Shown: positions 47,826 through 59,870, counted from the stretch's first letter. The stretch is DNA of 64,000 bases from Adiantum capillus-veneris (GCA_014529385.2 CM043943.1:103698355-103762354); one strand, 5' to 3'. The notes: generated by a model from the letters alone, not told the origin. Made by a program: numbers and translations.

Positions 47826-48740
47826 GAAAATTGCATTAGTAAACCTAGGTATAAGTAAATACGAACAAAAAATCTATGAAACCTATTTGTATCATAGTTT
47901 GAATGGGAGAAGCTCTAAAAACTCTTTTGCGCTCTCAAGCGAATAACAATTTTGCACTACAATGGTTTTAAAAAAAAATATGTGCATGTTGCCTGCTCTT
48001 TCGATTGGCGTGCCGTAAGAGCTACTCATATATTGCTACTTTTAATAATCTTTAACTCTTCTTCCACCAAGACACAACAAAGAAAAGAGGCCGCAATTGG
48101 TGGTTCGAAGTTGATTGAGTAAATCACAATACATATTTGCTACATGAGCCACTTTCTTTAAACACTAGCTGGCTGCATTTGGAGCTTGGTCTTCTCCAAT
48201 ATGTATGATGAATCGATAGTGATTAAGCTAGATGGTGTGAAACGCAACCAACAAACCAAGGTCTTCGGTCAACTCACGATTTAGAATTAGAAGGGTTAAA
48301 CTATTGAAAAACAATGAACATAAACGGGCAAAAAAAACATACTAGTTCCAAGAATTCAGTAACAACAACTCCATCCAATGCTCATCAATATATGAGCGAG
48401 GAATACCACCACAATTTCAAAAATTTATAAAGGTATAATTTGCAATAAATAGTGAATTTGTCTCGAAAGTCCGTCTGAAGGACATGAGTTTCCCTCAACC
48501 TACTAGCTTTGTTATGAGTTACAACTAGGGGCTAGGAGTTTCATCAAAGAGGGCATGTAGGGGGAATGGGAGTGAGGTTCATGTTTAGGGGGTCCATAGG
48601 GTGGGGATGGAATTTGAGGACAAGGATGTGGATGAGGTACCAACCCCTCAGCAGATTGGGATGCTAAGCACCCTAGAAACATGATTCAGAGCCATTGTCT
48701 AATAATAACCTAGGGCATCCACTCATCGCTCTCATTGGTG
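47826..48740. other. Non-genic stretch, nothing recognised
   Basis: Unremarkable sequence without a supported frame or repeat. Confidence 0.4.
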
Positions 48741-49437
48741 AGTGACAAGTGGTTCCATTAGCAAACAAAGCACATGATATGCATGTTTCTAGAGTGTTGA
48801 GGAGGCACGCTTAGTGTCAATGTGGTCAGACATCTAGAACACTAAAATGTTGGTCAAAGAGAGAAAAAAGCAGTGCGTTTTAGAGGTGTTAGAGTGAGGC
48901 TGTGTCTTCCTATAAGGAAATAAGATCTTGTCAAGTGGTGTTGGATCCTATCTACCCATGGTGTGAGCATTACACGTCGTTGATCTAGCTCCATTTGGAT
49001 CACCGTAGCTCCAAGAGTCGACGACAACAAAAAACACGGTAAATTTCAAAGAAAATGGGCATTCCTCTAATTGGCAACCAAGGAGTGGTTTCATTGGCAA
49101 AACAATCACATGCATTGCATGTTTCTAGAGTGTTGATTAGGCATGTTTAGTGTCAAGGTGGTTCGACTTCTAGAACCCTTAGATGTTGATCAAAGAGGAA
49201 AAAATGTAGTGTGTTTCAGAGGGAGTGGATTAAGGTTGCGACGGCCTATAAGGAAAGCCGATCTTGGCAAGTGGTGTTGGATATCATCTACCGATGGTGT
49301 GAGAAAAACACACCATTGATCTGGCTCGTTTGGATCACCGTAGCTCCAAGATTTGGTGATGATGCAAAAACGTAGTGATTTTCAAAGAAAAGTGGCATTC
49401 ATTCATTGGCAAGCGACAAGTGGTTTCATTAGCAAAT
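48741..49437. repeat. ~335-bp imperfect tandem repeat, 2.1 copies
   Basis: GACAAGTGGTTCCATTAGC at 48744, AGTGGTTTCATTGGC at about 49084 and GACAAGTGGTTTCATTAGC at 49415 open successive units. Each contains GCATGTTTCTAGAGTGTTGA, TATAAGGAAA...GATCTTG, AAGTGGTGTTGGAT and TTTGGATCACCGTAGCTCC. Identity is roughly 80%. No coding frame persists. Confidence 0.8.
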
Positions 49438-49602
49438 TGTGTATGGTTCATGCAATGGGTTGTTGAATTGAGAACTAATTTTTGTGTGCTTTTTTACTTG
49501 TATTTTTAGTTGCTTGGAATTCTTTAGCTATTGGAAATGTACATGTCCATGTGGGTTTTTGTTTAAACTATATAATAATTTATGTTTTAGGTATGTTTCT
49601 TG

Positions 49603-50230
49603 TCATGTTATTTGGTTAGAAAATTCAATCCACTTGATTTTCTTGTTATTATCAGTGGTTATGGTTAGAAAGTAGCCATCGGCTCCAATCACAAGTCCAT
49701 CATTTATGTCATAGTTTCCAACACATAGTTCAACTAGAATAAGAGGTTTGATCTTTAGGAGTCTCCATAAACCAATTGTTTTGTTTGTGTCATTTAACAT
49801 TAAATCTAATGTAGTTCGGGGATCATAAACTATAAGCACGGTTTCTTTTTCTCTGAGTTCTTTTTTTTCCATGGGAGATTAAGATATTGAGTATTAATAC
49901 CTCCTTGACCGCCTGAATCTTTTTTTCCTAGAAGTCAGTAATTTGCTTCAGCTGTAATCTATAGTCTTCATCATTAATAGGCACATTGATTGTTGACATT
50001 CAAAATTATAGCGAGCGTACACCGTAGAAAACTCCCGAGAATGATTTTTTCAATGTGAGCATTTCATATTCCTCTTTGCAAAACTCTTCCATGATGTAGC
50101 TTCTATCATATTCACAAGTGCTATTGAAAACCATCTTTTTTTGCATACATAACAACAAGTTAGAGTGCTCATCAAGGAAAATTTTTCTTGAACTTCCAAT
50201 TTTGCTATCCTAGAGAAGGTCAAGGAATAC
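49603..50230 (-). pseudogene. PIF1-like helicase fragment (Helitron-type?)
   Basis: A minus-strand frame (49872-49603) contains LMLNDTNKTIGL, then LRLKI-like LLKIKPLILVELCV and NYDINDGLVIGADGYF. In PIF1 helicases and Helitron RepHel proteins the corresponding text is a D-T-x-K-T-x-x-L stretch followed by G-x-x-V-x-L...N-x-D-[VI]-x-D-G-L-V-N-G-x-x-G, so the likeness is clear though the G-A-R-V core is worn. Upstream, to the Ty3-2 boundary at 50230, the strand keeps short open stretches with stops. No Helitron 3' hairpin with CTRR was found nearby, so I cannot say which kind of PIF1 gene it derives from. Confidence 0.5.
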
Positions 50231-50292
50231 TGTCATAATAACTAATATCTAATTCTCCTAAATGATTTTCTCATGTTAAAGTGATCATTTAG
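50231..50292 (+). repeat. 5' LTR remnant of Ty3-2 (62 bp)
   Basis: TGTCATAATAACTAATATC... to GATCATTTA aligns with 53467-53526, after which the sequences diverge abruptly. Confidence 0.8.
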
Positions 50293-50842
50293 TGAGAAGA
50301 TTTTCCCAAAAAAAAAAATCCAAGTTCTCAAACTTTAGTAAAAAAAAAACAACAGGTCAGAAGTCCATTGCGGTAGAATGATCTCTGAAGAAACCATTAC
50401 AACTTAATCATCTTTTCTCTTTCACTGAAAAGAATATACCCCATATGTCATGTTATTTACCATCTCTAAGTACTCAAAGTTTATGAGAGGAGCACCATTA
50501 GCCCAAGTAAATATATCCTAAATGAATACAGTATAGTCCTTAGTGCAGCCATGGTACAATCGGCCCAACATTTTTTACAAAAACAAACTACAGCGCAGCT
50601 GGATAGAGAACAACACAGTTAGCCTTTAGGCAATGCAATGTATAGCTTAACCTAGCCCATTAGGTAGTAAGAACAACCGGATGGTGCAACCGGGCTCAAA
50701 ACATTGCAAGAGCCAGAGCAAAGTACGATATTAAACTCCGACCCCTTAAGTAATTATACATGTCTAGCAAGTTTACAAAATCCATGTACTAAAAAGTCAT
50801 TAGTATGCCCTTAACCGATTACCCTCACCGAACCTTTACAGG
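50293..50842. other. Unrelated or unrecognisable filler inside Ty3-2
   Basis: About 550 bp replace the primer site, gag, protease and first half of RT. It has A runs and short mixed sequence but no frame or repeat I recognise. It could be filler DNA from break repair or old element sequence past recognition. Confidence 0.4.
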
Positions 50843-53110
50843 AGTTCTCTGATGATATTATCATCTACTCTAATTCACTAGATGAACGCAAGAAACATCT
50901 CCAGGTAATATTTCAAGTTCTAAGAGAGAATAAACTTTATGTTAATCGAAAGAAAAGTGAGTTTTTCTTACAAGAGATTCAGTATTTAGGTCACATTATC
51001 TCTCAAGATGGCATCCAAATGGATCCATCAAAGTTAGAGGTAATAAACGGATGGCCTAATCCAAGGAATCTTCATAAACTAAGAAGCTTTATAGGTATGT
51101 GTGCATACTATAGACACTTCATAGAAAAGTTCTCACTAATAGCAGGACCATTACTTGACCTAAAAAAGAAAAACATTAGGTATACATGGTCTACCAAGGA
51201 GAACAATGCTTTTGAAAAGCTTAAAGAAAAGCTTATCTCACAACCTGTGCTTACACTACCGGATTCCAAAGCCATTTGAGGTCCAATGTGACGCTTGTGG
51301 TGATTGCCTTGGAGCTATTTTACTCCAAGAAGGGCATGCCATAGCCTATTAGAGTCAAAGTCTTGACCCTGTTGAGCAAGCTCTAGGCATATATGAAAAG
51401 GAACTCCTCGCAGTTCTACATGCCTTAGACTCATGGAAGCATTACTTATTGGGGACTCCTTTCATTCTGTGCGGATCACCAAAGCCTTAAATACTTCATG
51501 ACATAGACCAAGCTCTCCGACAAACAAATGAGATGGGAAAATTTTCTTTTGCAATTTCATTTTCATATTGCTCACATTTTTGGCAAGCATAATCAAGTAG
51601 TCACTGCACTCTCAAGACGGCCAAGAGTGATTGCGGTTTCCATAGCAACTCACCTATCTTCTATGATAGGTGAGTATGCTATTGATCTCGATTTTAGAGA
51701 TGTGATTTCAGCCCTTGCATTAGGGAAGAAAGAGGAACCATTTACTTTACAAGATGGTTATCTTCTCTATGGCAATAGACTATGTGTTACTAACTCACTA
51801 CGTGATAAAGTAATGTATGAATCTCATGCTCCTCCTTATGCGGGGCATAGAGGGATTCAGTCTACCCTAAAAGAGATTGAAACATATTTCTATTGGCCTA
51901 CCATGAAAGCAAACATACAAGACTATGTTTCTAAATGTGTGACATGCCAAAAGATGAAGTTTGATAGAGGGAAGCAACCTGGATTGCTTCAACCTTTGCC
52001 AATCCCTAACTCACCATGGGAGAGCATATCTATGGATTTTATCTTTGGATTGCCTAAGTCTATCCATGGGAATACGGGAATATGGACGATCGTAGACAGG
52101 TTCAGTAAACAAGCTCATTTTATACCTATCAAAAAGACTATCAAAGCCCATCAAATGGCAACTCTCTTCATTTCACAAATCTTCAAGTACCATGCCTTGC
52201 CAATGTCCATAGTGTCGGATAGAGATCCTAGAATGACTAGTAATTTTTGGAAGGGTTTTTTGAGAATTTAGGGACAAGGCTAAATTTCTCTTTGGCCTAT
52301 CACCCGCAAACGGATGGCCAAAGTGAAATAGCTAACTAACAATTCTTGATCTACTAAAAGCCTATGTAAAGGAAGTAGATCAAAGGTCCCAGTGGGAGAA
52401 GTACTTACCCTTAGTGGAGTATTCCTACAATAACACTGTACATACTTCCATGGGAAAAGCACCTTTTGAGGTAATTGAGGAAGATCAAAAAGTCCCCTGC
52501 TACTTAAGGTACACGAGAAGATCTTTTCTATAGATGAGTATAGACGAGAACTACAAGAATCTTTCCAAAAGATTAAGGATGCTATCTCTATCTCACAGCA
52601 AAGTCAAAAGGCTGCTGCTGATAAGCACAGAAGAGCCCACGCCTTTAAAGAAAATGATTGGGTCTTACTTAAATTCCCCAAGGCTCGATTAAGTCACACG
52701 ACGGGCAAGAATCCTATGGGAAACCAAAAGTACTATGCTAAGTTAGCAAAAAGGTACTACGGTCCTTTCTAGATTCTTAGACCAATCAATGAGATGGCCT
52801 ATCAACTCAAGTTGCCCAACCATTGGCTCATACACAATGCTTTTTATGTGAGCCTACTAAAGCCTTACAAAGGAGAGCCACCTTGAGAACCAACTATTGA
52901 AGACCCACCAGAGATCGAGGACCAAGAAGAGGTGTTGCAGTCCGAGTCCATTCTCCGACATGAAGACAAGGTATTAAGAGGCGATAAGACTATCCGATGA
53001 TATCTTATTAAGTTTAAGAATTATCCTTTTGAAGACACTAGATGGATGCAAGGCATACAATTAAAGGATAACCTAAACCTTGTCAGTGCTTACAATGCTT
53101 CCCTAGAGTA
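50843..53110 (+). pseudogene. Ty3-2 pol remnant: RT end, RNase H, integrase, chromodomain
   Basis: Opens at the RT catalytic box (FSDDIIIYSNS), then YLGHIISQDGIQMDP and LRSFIGMCAYYRHFI. RNase H shows LLAVLHALDSWKHYL and DHQSLKYFMT, with TAG at 51504-51506 where glutamine fits. The integrase zinc finger (HAPPYAGH...CVTCQKMK) and core follow in the 247-codon frame 51528-52271 (ISMDFIFGLPKS, IVSDRDPRMTSNFW). After a one-base shift near 52262 come YHPQTDGQSE, a basic C-terminal part (YYAKLAKRYYGPF) and a chromodomain (YLIKFKNYPFEDTRW) ending at TAG near 53110. Confidence 0.85.
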
Positions 53111-53466
53111 ATCAAATGTACAAATGTTTAAAATGAACAAAGTTTTTGTCTTAAAAGACTCTCTTTTTCTTTATTGTGCACAATTGTGAAGAAGTATACA
53201 TGCTTAGAATCAAGTTTACGGAGACGACATCTCCCAAACACCAAGTAGAGCTTGTCACTCTACTATGGAAGATTGATAGGACTAATGTATAGACATGATT
53301 GCGACAGCTTAGGCTCTCAAGCACCAAATGGACTAGTCATCCATTCTGGAACGATGTCGTAGGGTAACATAGGGATCCTATACCTGCTAGAAAAAGGACT
53401 AATGAATAGGCTTTATCTTCTCTACCCTATAGTCGAGGACGACTATGATTTCAAGAGAGAGGTAAT
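53111..53466 (+). other. Ty3-2 3' untranslated region and polypurine tract
   Basis: Non-coding stretch between the chromodomain stop and the 3' LTR. CAAGAGAGAGGTAA directly before TGTCATAAC at 53467 is the likely polypurine tract. Confidence 0.65.
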
Positions 53467-55050
53467 GTCATAACTAATATCTAATTCTCCTAAATGATTT
53501 TTTCATGTTAAATTGATCATTTAATATGGGGAAGTGCCAAGGGAGAAAAGGCTAGAATATTGGTTAAGCTAGCAAACCGGCCACAGTAGGCATCCAAAGG
53601 AGGGAAAATAGGGATCCAAAGGGGGGGTCATCTGCAAAAGAGCAATGTGCAACAATGGGCTTCAAAGACCCTAAGGTTCATCCCATTAAGACTTCCAAAA
53701 TGCTAAGGTTTCAAAATTCAAAGATTATGTCCAATGGTCAAGCTTAGGAAAATTGGATGCTTTGTGTGTGTACAAAAAGTCTTCATGAGTCCTAAACAGG
53801 AGGGGGTGAGCCTTGCATGTAGGGGATGAGAGAGAAACACACACACTCACAAGATTCCTTTACACAAAGGGAATGAGGGACACATGTCAGCTCCTTATTA
53901 GTCCAGATGCCTAGAAGGTGCACTCAAATCCTATTGGATGGCCATGGAGGTGGAACAATGAGAATTATGCTAGAGTAAATCTAGTTTAATTAATTTAAAA
54001 ACACTTAATAAAAGAACCAATAAGAATTAAGCTCTCTAGAAGACTATTGGACAGTCTCCCAAGGGGTCCAATGAGCATTCAACAGCCCAATGGCTTGCCT
54101 GATTCCTATTGGCCAGAAGACAAAGGGGTCCAATGAGGGTATAGTTGCATTATTTAATTACCTAAAGCTCTCACAAAAGGGGTTAGGGGGACACATGTCA
54201 GAAGGCTATCACTTATGCTACTTAATTTTCATTGGCTGAGCTGGGAGAGGTCCAATGGGGTGTCAGCATGAGTAAATTGCATGAGGGGTCGACGAAGAGA
54301 GAGAGGGGGACTGAGTTTCTCAAGTCATAATTCCACACACACTCACACTAGCTCATGTGTGAAGCAAAAAGACTCTATCTCTCCTTCTCAAGATTTAATG
54401 GAAAGCTTATCACCTACTCCAAGCTTGTGAGAAGGGAGGCCTACACCAACAACTCTTGGCTTTGTGATGCAAATCCAACCAAGAGCCAAGATTCAATGCA
54501 TGCTCATCTCCTCTACCATGCTAATTACTAAGCTATGCTATGCTAATATGAGTGATTATGCGAGGAGATGTACATCTTTCTCGTAAGAATACTCCTTCTT
54601 CCTCTCAATTTACTCTCATACCCTGCTAGCTTCACCATCTTCAAAGGTGTGTGAGGTCTTGGGTCTGAGACCGTGAGGGAATTGATGTTGTGTTTTATAA
54701 GTGTTTTCTTAGTGCTTGAAATTTCCATCCTCAATGCACTAGCTAGCTATTGAAGGAACACAAAGGATTGTATAGTAAAATGTCTCTCTTGATGGGGAAA
54801 CCTATATTACAAAGCCTTTTGGAGGGGGGACCGGCTCCATGAAAATCCGGTCCTCAACTATTGTCAGTAGGTTAATTTCTCTCTCTTTTGAAGTATTGTT
54901 CATGCCTATCTAACTAGGTGTTATGCTTTTTGTTGCTCTCTCCACCCAAGCACTCTTGCTATGCTCATTAGGAATCTATTCTAATGAAATGCTCACTATG
55001 TCTATGCTATTTTCCGCTACACACAAGCTACTAGGCCATTAACTGTTACA
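53467..55050 (+). repeat. 3' LTR of Ty3-2 (about 1.58 kb)
   Basis: Starts TGTCATAACTAATATC; the end AACTGTTACA at 55041-55050 is chosen because it gives TG...CA and is followed by AATGC, one mismatch from the left flank AATAC. The right boundary is therefore tentative. No coding frame. Confidence 0.55.
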
Positions 55051-55394
55051 AATGCCGAGCTTATGAGCTCTTATATGATGTCTAGAAGAAACTTAAATTG
55101 GCTAAAGATAGTGTAAGAACAACGTTTTCTTGAGTTACGAGAACAAAAGATTTTCTCCAAGGAGTGTAGATGTGGACCGGTGAATTTACAGTGTAGTTGA
55201 AACATGCGTAGCTTGTGAACACCAAATGTCCAAAATGGTTGTTTCCAAGTGGTGTGGGTGCATGTCTTGTTCTTTGCATGAAGAAGTCAGTGTAGAATAT
55301 GGTTCCTCTTTTTATTCAAAGAAATGCTTCCGCATTTTATATTATTGACATGGTGCATATAAAATGGCAAACTCACCCCCGATCCAGTGTTGGA
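55051..55394. other. Non-genic stretch, nothing recognised
   Basis: Right flank of Ty3-2. No supported gene; a 65-codon minus-strand frame has no motif. Confidence 0.4.
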
Positions 55395-55575
55395 AAAAGA
55401 CCAGGGTCTAGTGTATTTTAATCGGCTGAAACTAGAAAATCTCGGTTAGATTTTGAGCTTGCCTTTAAGAAAACCGGCAAATTTACACAAGTTTTAGTGT
55501 AATTACTGGCAAAAGCTTCAAATTTTTGCCTAAAAACCGAGAGAATTTCAATTTTCGCCTTGATCGGTTGGGGAA
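55395..55575 (+). repeat. Dispersed repeat, inverted copy of 7375-7545
   Basis: GTGTATTTTAATCGGCTGAAA, GGTTAGATTTTGAGCTTGCC and AAGAAAACCGGCAAATTT match the complement of the LTR-A leader at roughly 75% identity. The similarity fades at both sides. It may be a short transposon present in both places or a leader fragment of an LTR-A relative. Confidence 0.65.
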
Positions 55576-55938
55576 AATGTATTTTTGTAGCCCTGCCCCG
55601 ATCTATAGCAATGGTGTTGTTTTCAAACACCAAAATTGGGTCGAGTCCCAACATTAGAACAAGAAGTTTTGTGTAACGGAAAGTTTTGCAGAGAGGAACA
55701 TGCAAAATCGTAGTATTTTTAAGAAACTGAGGTATAGTTTATTTTAAGCTAGCCAGTTTCTAAAGATTATCTTTAAGAAATACTGTAAATACTGACCAAT
55801 GCTTTGAATTGTAAACAAAAATTTAGTTTGTTTTTTCCCCGATTGGAGTGTGATTTATTTTTATGTATTTATTATTTTTGATAACAGGGCGGAGAGTTTT
55901 AATATTAGTACAAGCTGAGGAGGGGTTTTGATACCACT
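55576..55938. other. Non-genic AT-rich stretch
   Basis: Contains GGAGAGTTTTAATATTAG near 55892, reminiscent of the SINE tail but too short to call. Nothing else seen. Confidence 0.35.
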
Positions 55939-56214
55939 CACAAGAAGTTTTGGACAGATTCTCACAATAATTCCCATTTGACTTAACTGAACTTCATGAG
56001 CTTCTGCTCGGGAGGCACGGCATACCTAGCTAGGTACGATTGAGGGCAGGGGACCGCCGGCCCAGTGGGGGGGCCGGGGGTCCCCTGCCCCCAATCGTAC
56101 CTAGCTATGTATGCGCTGCCTCTCGAGCAGAAGCTCATGATGTTATGCATTCTATGAAAAACACTGAAAAAGTCTCCCTTTTCCTACATGAGAAAATCTC
56201 TAAATCTTCTTGTG
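55939..56214 (+). mobile_element. Hairpin MITE copy 2 (CACAAGAAG termini)
   Basis: 276 bp, CACAAGAAGTTTT...AAATCTTCTTGTG. The central palindrome (55995-56139) has two 69-bp arms with about six mismatches around a 7-base loop. The arms contain GAGCTTCTGCTCGGGAGGC, TACCTAGCTAGGTACGATTG and a GC-rich apex. The flanks ACT and ATA do not match, so the target duplication is lost or the element has recombined. Confidence 0.75.
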
Positions 56215-56420
56215 ATAATAGTACTTCAAACTTTGTGCATGCTCTCTCTCTCCCCAGAATCCAGACAAAAAGTAACAACATCAACTGAATGTTCTATTTC
56301 AAATGCAATATAATTTTGAATAAAAATGTTAATAAGCTCACACACTATCATTGGTACATCAAAAGAACGAGTAGTTTACATCTTGTTTTCAAAAATTTAA
56401 GAAAAATCAACGTGCTGTAC

Positions 56421-56789
56421 CACAAGAAGTTTTGGACAAATTCTCACAATATTTCCCACATTGTGACTTACCTCAACATCATGAGCTTCTGTGAGGGAGG
56501 TGCCACATACCTAGCTAGGTACGATTAGGGGTAGGGGACTGTCGGCCCAATGGGGGGGCCGGCGGTCCCCTACCCCAATCGTACCTAGCTAGGTATGCGG
56601 TGCCTCTCGAGCAGAAGCTCATGATGTTGAGGTAAGTCACAATGGGGGCCAGTGGTCCCCTACCCCCAATCGTACCTAGCTAGATATGCGGTCCCTCTCG
56701 AGCAAAAGCTCATGATGCTATGCAGCGTATGAAAATCAATGAGAAAGACTCTGTTTTCCTACATGAGAAAATTTCTAAATCTTCTTGTG
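56421..56789 (+). mobile_element. Hairpin MITE copy 3 (TSD TAC), with an extra half hairpin
   Basis: 369 bp between TAC at 56418-56420 and TAC at 56790-56792, with CACAAGAAG / CTTCTTGTG ends. A complete hairpin at 56480-56623 is extended by the inverted pair CATTGTGACTTACCTCAAC / GTTGAGGTAAGTCACAATG, and a second right half-arm follows at 56642-56716. The structure suggests repair or template switching inside the palindrome. No protein coded. Confidence 0.75.
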
Positions 56790-56792
56790 TAC

Positions 56793-57604
56793 GTTCCACA
56801 CTTTTCCAGTATCAGACTTGCAACTTGATTTTTTGCATCAAAATGATACGTTGATGTACTCACAAGAGCCTTCAATCCTGCAAGTACCTGAGTTCAAATG
56901 TTTGCAACAACAAGAAAAAAGAAATTCCTAACAAATTCTACTGATGCTTTTTATCTTTAGCTTATTACAAACAAAATAGAAATTTTAACAAGCTGTGATA
57001 CTAAGCTTTCAAAAACGAGGAAATCATGTTGTTCATTTAAATCAATAGCAAAAGAGAATCACAATAAGAAACTTGAAAAACAATCTTGCAATTTAGTATG
57101 CAGTTTGCTATGTCATTTTGTTGTGTTCCAATATGTAATTTTTCATGGTTTCTCCTAAAAGTTTAAGGAGAAACCAGTTTGCTATGTCATTTTGTTGTAT
57201 TCCAATATGTAATTTTTCCTGGTTTCTCCTAAAAGTATAAGGAGATCTCAGCTTCCCAAGTGACCCTAACTCTCTCGTCACTACATTGCCCACTGCACTT
57301 CAACATGATGCCAAAGTCCAAGCCCGGTATCACCTAGTGGGCCGAAGTGCAAGAGGTTGGTCGGTCACATATTTTCTCTTGTTGCCAAGAAGGCATTCAT
57401 CGCAAAGAAAGGCACAGGCACTAATCCAACAATAAGGAGGGCCTCTTTATTTGGCAGTTTAAGATAATTCTTGAGGCTTAAACCAAGCTTGATCAATCCT
57501 AAAAGACAGGGCAAAACGACGTGTACTCGACTTTTAAAAAAATACGATTTATATATTTTGTTTGTGAAAATAGGCTATTTTAACCCAAAAGAGAGGTGAA
57601 TATT

Positions 57605-57608
<4 letters not shown>
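56793..57608. repeat. Non-genic stretch with a 74-bp tandem duplication
   Basis: 57101-57174 is repeated at 57175-57246 (CAGTTTGCTATGTCATTTTG...), and each unit ends with the inverted pair GGTTTCTCCT / AGGAGAAACC. The rest shows no supported gene. Confidence 0.8.
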
Positions 57609-57648
<40 letters not shown>

Positions 57649-57784
57649 AAATCACTCTCTCTCACTTTGAGGGCATTAAAGGAATCATAGTGAGAGCATT
57701 AAAGGAAGCACTTTTCAACCCTCCCTCTGTCAGAAAAGTAGATTTTTCACATTCTCATTGTATTCTCTCTCTAAAATGTGAAAC

Positions 57785-57844
<60 letters not shown>
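57609..57844. repeat. Two (CT)n tracts
   Basis: (CT)n at 57609-57644 and 57787-57844, with about 140 bp of other sequence between. Confidence 0.95.
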
Positions 57845-57848
<4 letters not shown>

Positions 57849-58246
57849 ATTTCTCTCTCCCAATCATTGAAGAAATATTCTTTGTTGCCTACTTTTGACA
57901 AAAAGTGGAGATCCTCCAAGATTGCGGATATGCTCTCTCTCTCTCTCTCATGCTTCTCCATCTCAAACTCCAATTGAGAGTAATGGGATACTCCATTACC
58001 TCTATGTGCAGCAGCATTTCTCTCTCTAACACACTCATGATCAACCACCTCTCTTTGTTCCCTCTACAACATAATCCTTTTCTCATATCTCTGAGTATTC
58101 TCGGTTTCTTTCCTCCATAGCCAACATCCTCTACTTGTAGCACTCACCATTACACCTTCTCTCTCTAATTTTCTTCATAAGATAACCCAAATCCAATTCA
58201 ATCCTCTTCAATTGCAAGACATTACTAACAAGCCAAATGGTATCAA
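57845..58246. other. CT-rich non-genic stretch
   Basis: Short CT runs and mixed sequence. It may contain the upstream part of the pseudogene that becomes recognisable at 58247, but I see no coherent frame. Confidence 0.4.
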
Positions 58247-58744
58247 TTGCATGTTGATTTGGAGCAGGAGTACGCTATTGTGCAACTTGGTACATACAAT
58301 CCCAATGTTGTAGATCAACTACAAAAGATTGGGTGCAAGAAAATCAACTTATTGGTTGGTGGCCATATTTACCCGGGAAATCTTCTAACCAATGCATCAC
58401 CACCCTTTCAAAATGTCACTAAGCTACCGCGTTTTGTAGGAGATGGAAGAGACAACCTATTTGGCTATTGCAAGAGATTGTATTCATCTTTCTTCAATGT
58501 GACAATGTAGGCTTATAAAGCTTTGTACAAAATTTTCACGCTAGGACACATGGCAAAGGGATTGTTTAGGTTGATGCCAACACCTTACTTTATGATTGTT
58601 GCAAAAAGACGTGCCATTAATGATTTTGCAAGCTTGTTAGGTGGATTATAATATGTGGAGGATGTCATGTCTATGGAAGACGACAAATCCTTTTGCTACC
58701 AAAAGTTCAGCAATGTATATGTTGACTTGTTGAAGCTCCATGAG
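58247..58744 (+). pseudogene. Unrecognised gene remnant, 5' part (split by solo LTR)
   Basis: Open text with two stops (TAG near 58508, TAA near 58649): QKIGCKKINLLVGGHIYP, FVGDGRDNLFGYCKRLY, HMAKGLFRLMPTPYFM, NDFASLLGG, VDLLKLHE. The frame carries straight on across the solo LTR at 58745-62682 into SLIKFYGMTQKECDDK when the insertion and one ATGAG are ignored, so both halves are one gene. I do not recognise the family. No ATG was found at the left end; the first codons seen are preceded by CT-rich DNA. Confidence 0.5.
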
Positions 58745-59870
58745 TGTGAGATCCCCAACCCGCCAATACCAAGATCAGGATAGGATCCTTGACAGGTCTC
58801 TAGGTCTGATAACAATCAGAGTCTCTAAACAAGAAAAATCCAAGGAATGGACCTTTACCATTGACAATGGCTTGGGTCTATAGCCTTAGAAGAAGACCTA
58901 GTCCTGTCTCGCCATGGAAACGGGACAACGTATTAAAAGTCCAAAAAACTATTTCGGCCCTAGAACTACCACAATTGGGCTAAGGTATCCTCAACCAACG
59001 CTTTTTTCTCCCTAATAGATGTGAGAGCACAACCGCTGGTAGACTCATCTTCCAAGTGAAGAAGTTTCTAAACATTTTAGTGCGCAGGGATGGATAATTA
59101 CCTGACTAATCAGGTCCACCCGTCCATGATTGACAACCTTAGTCAATCCCCACTTACCACCCCGGACTCACACATGATTCTTTTGTTATTTAATTACTAC
59201 CACGTTCTTATCACAATGAAAACAATGATTCCTTTTATCCTTCATAACAAAATTTTATTAAAACAGCCCTTGAAAACAGTATTGAAAACATTTTTTTAGC
59301 AACAGACATCTTTAAACTTAAGACAGGGTACTGTCAATCAAAACATTGTCCATAATAACCATGACCAGTACTCTTCATGTCTCAAGATCACCTAAGGGTG
59401 AAAAAACGGCACCCATTCCTTATTCATAATCCGGAGTGGATAAACCCCCACCAAAGGTTCCGGGTGCCCATACACCAAACCAATTGCCCATACAACCGGG
59501 CGGCTCCCCTAGGATAAAAAACGGTATCCTAACTTATGTAGAAACATTAAGACATGACACGGAGTAGAAACTCAACGTTCATGGGGATAACCGACTTATT
59601 CGTGGCTGGAAAGACATCATTATCATCAAAATATACCAAGGAGTCGGAGGTGTCTTGAGACAAGTTGTCTTAAGGATGATCAATCATATCTTTCCTAATT
59701 CAACCAATTTTAACCCAAACAATTCTTTCCTACATTATAAATAAATGCATGTTGAAAGTTACCTTCCATTTTTGGTTAATTATTCATTTTTCAATTCATA
59801 CTCACTCCTTACGTATGCAATGAAAGAATTTAAAATATTAAAAGACTTAATTGAATAATGGGAAACCCAC

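Larger units (their letters stand above)
50231..55050 (+). mobile_element. Degraded Ty3/gypsy chromovirus Ty3-2
   Basis: A 62-bp remnant of the 5' LTR (50231-50292) matches the first 60 bp of the 3' LTR at 53467. Between them lie half of RT, RNase H, integrase and chromodomain on the plus strand; gag, protease and the RT N-terminal half are missing. The flank AATAC at 50226-50230 pairs imperfectly with AATGC at 51 bp past 55000 (55051-55055), which sets the likely right end. Many stops and shifts. Confidence 0.8.

Noticed and set aside
50293-50842. Organelle DNA insert inside Ty3-2
   Set aside because: No plastid or mitochondrial gene text could be recognised.
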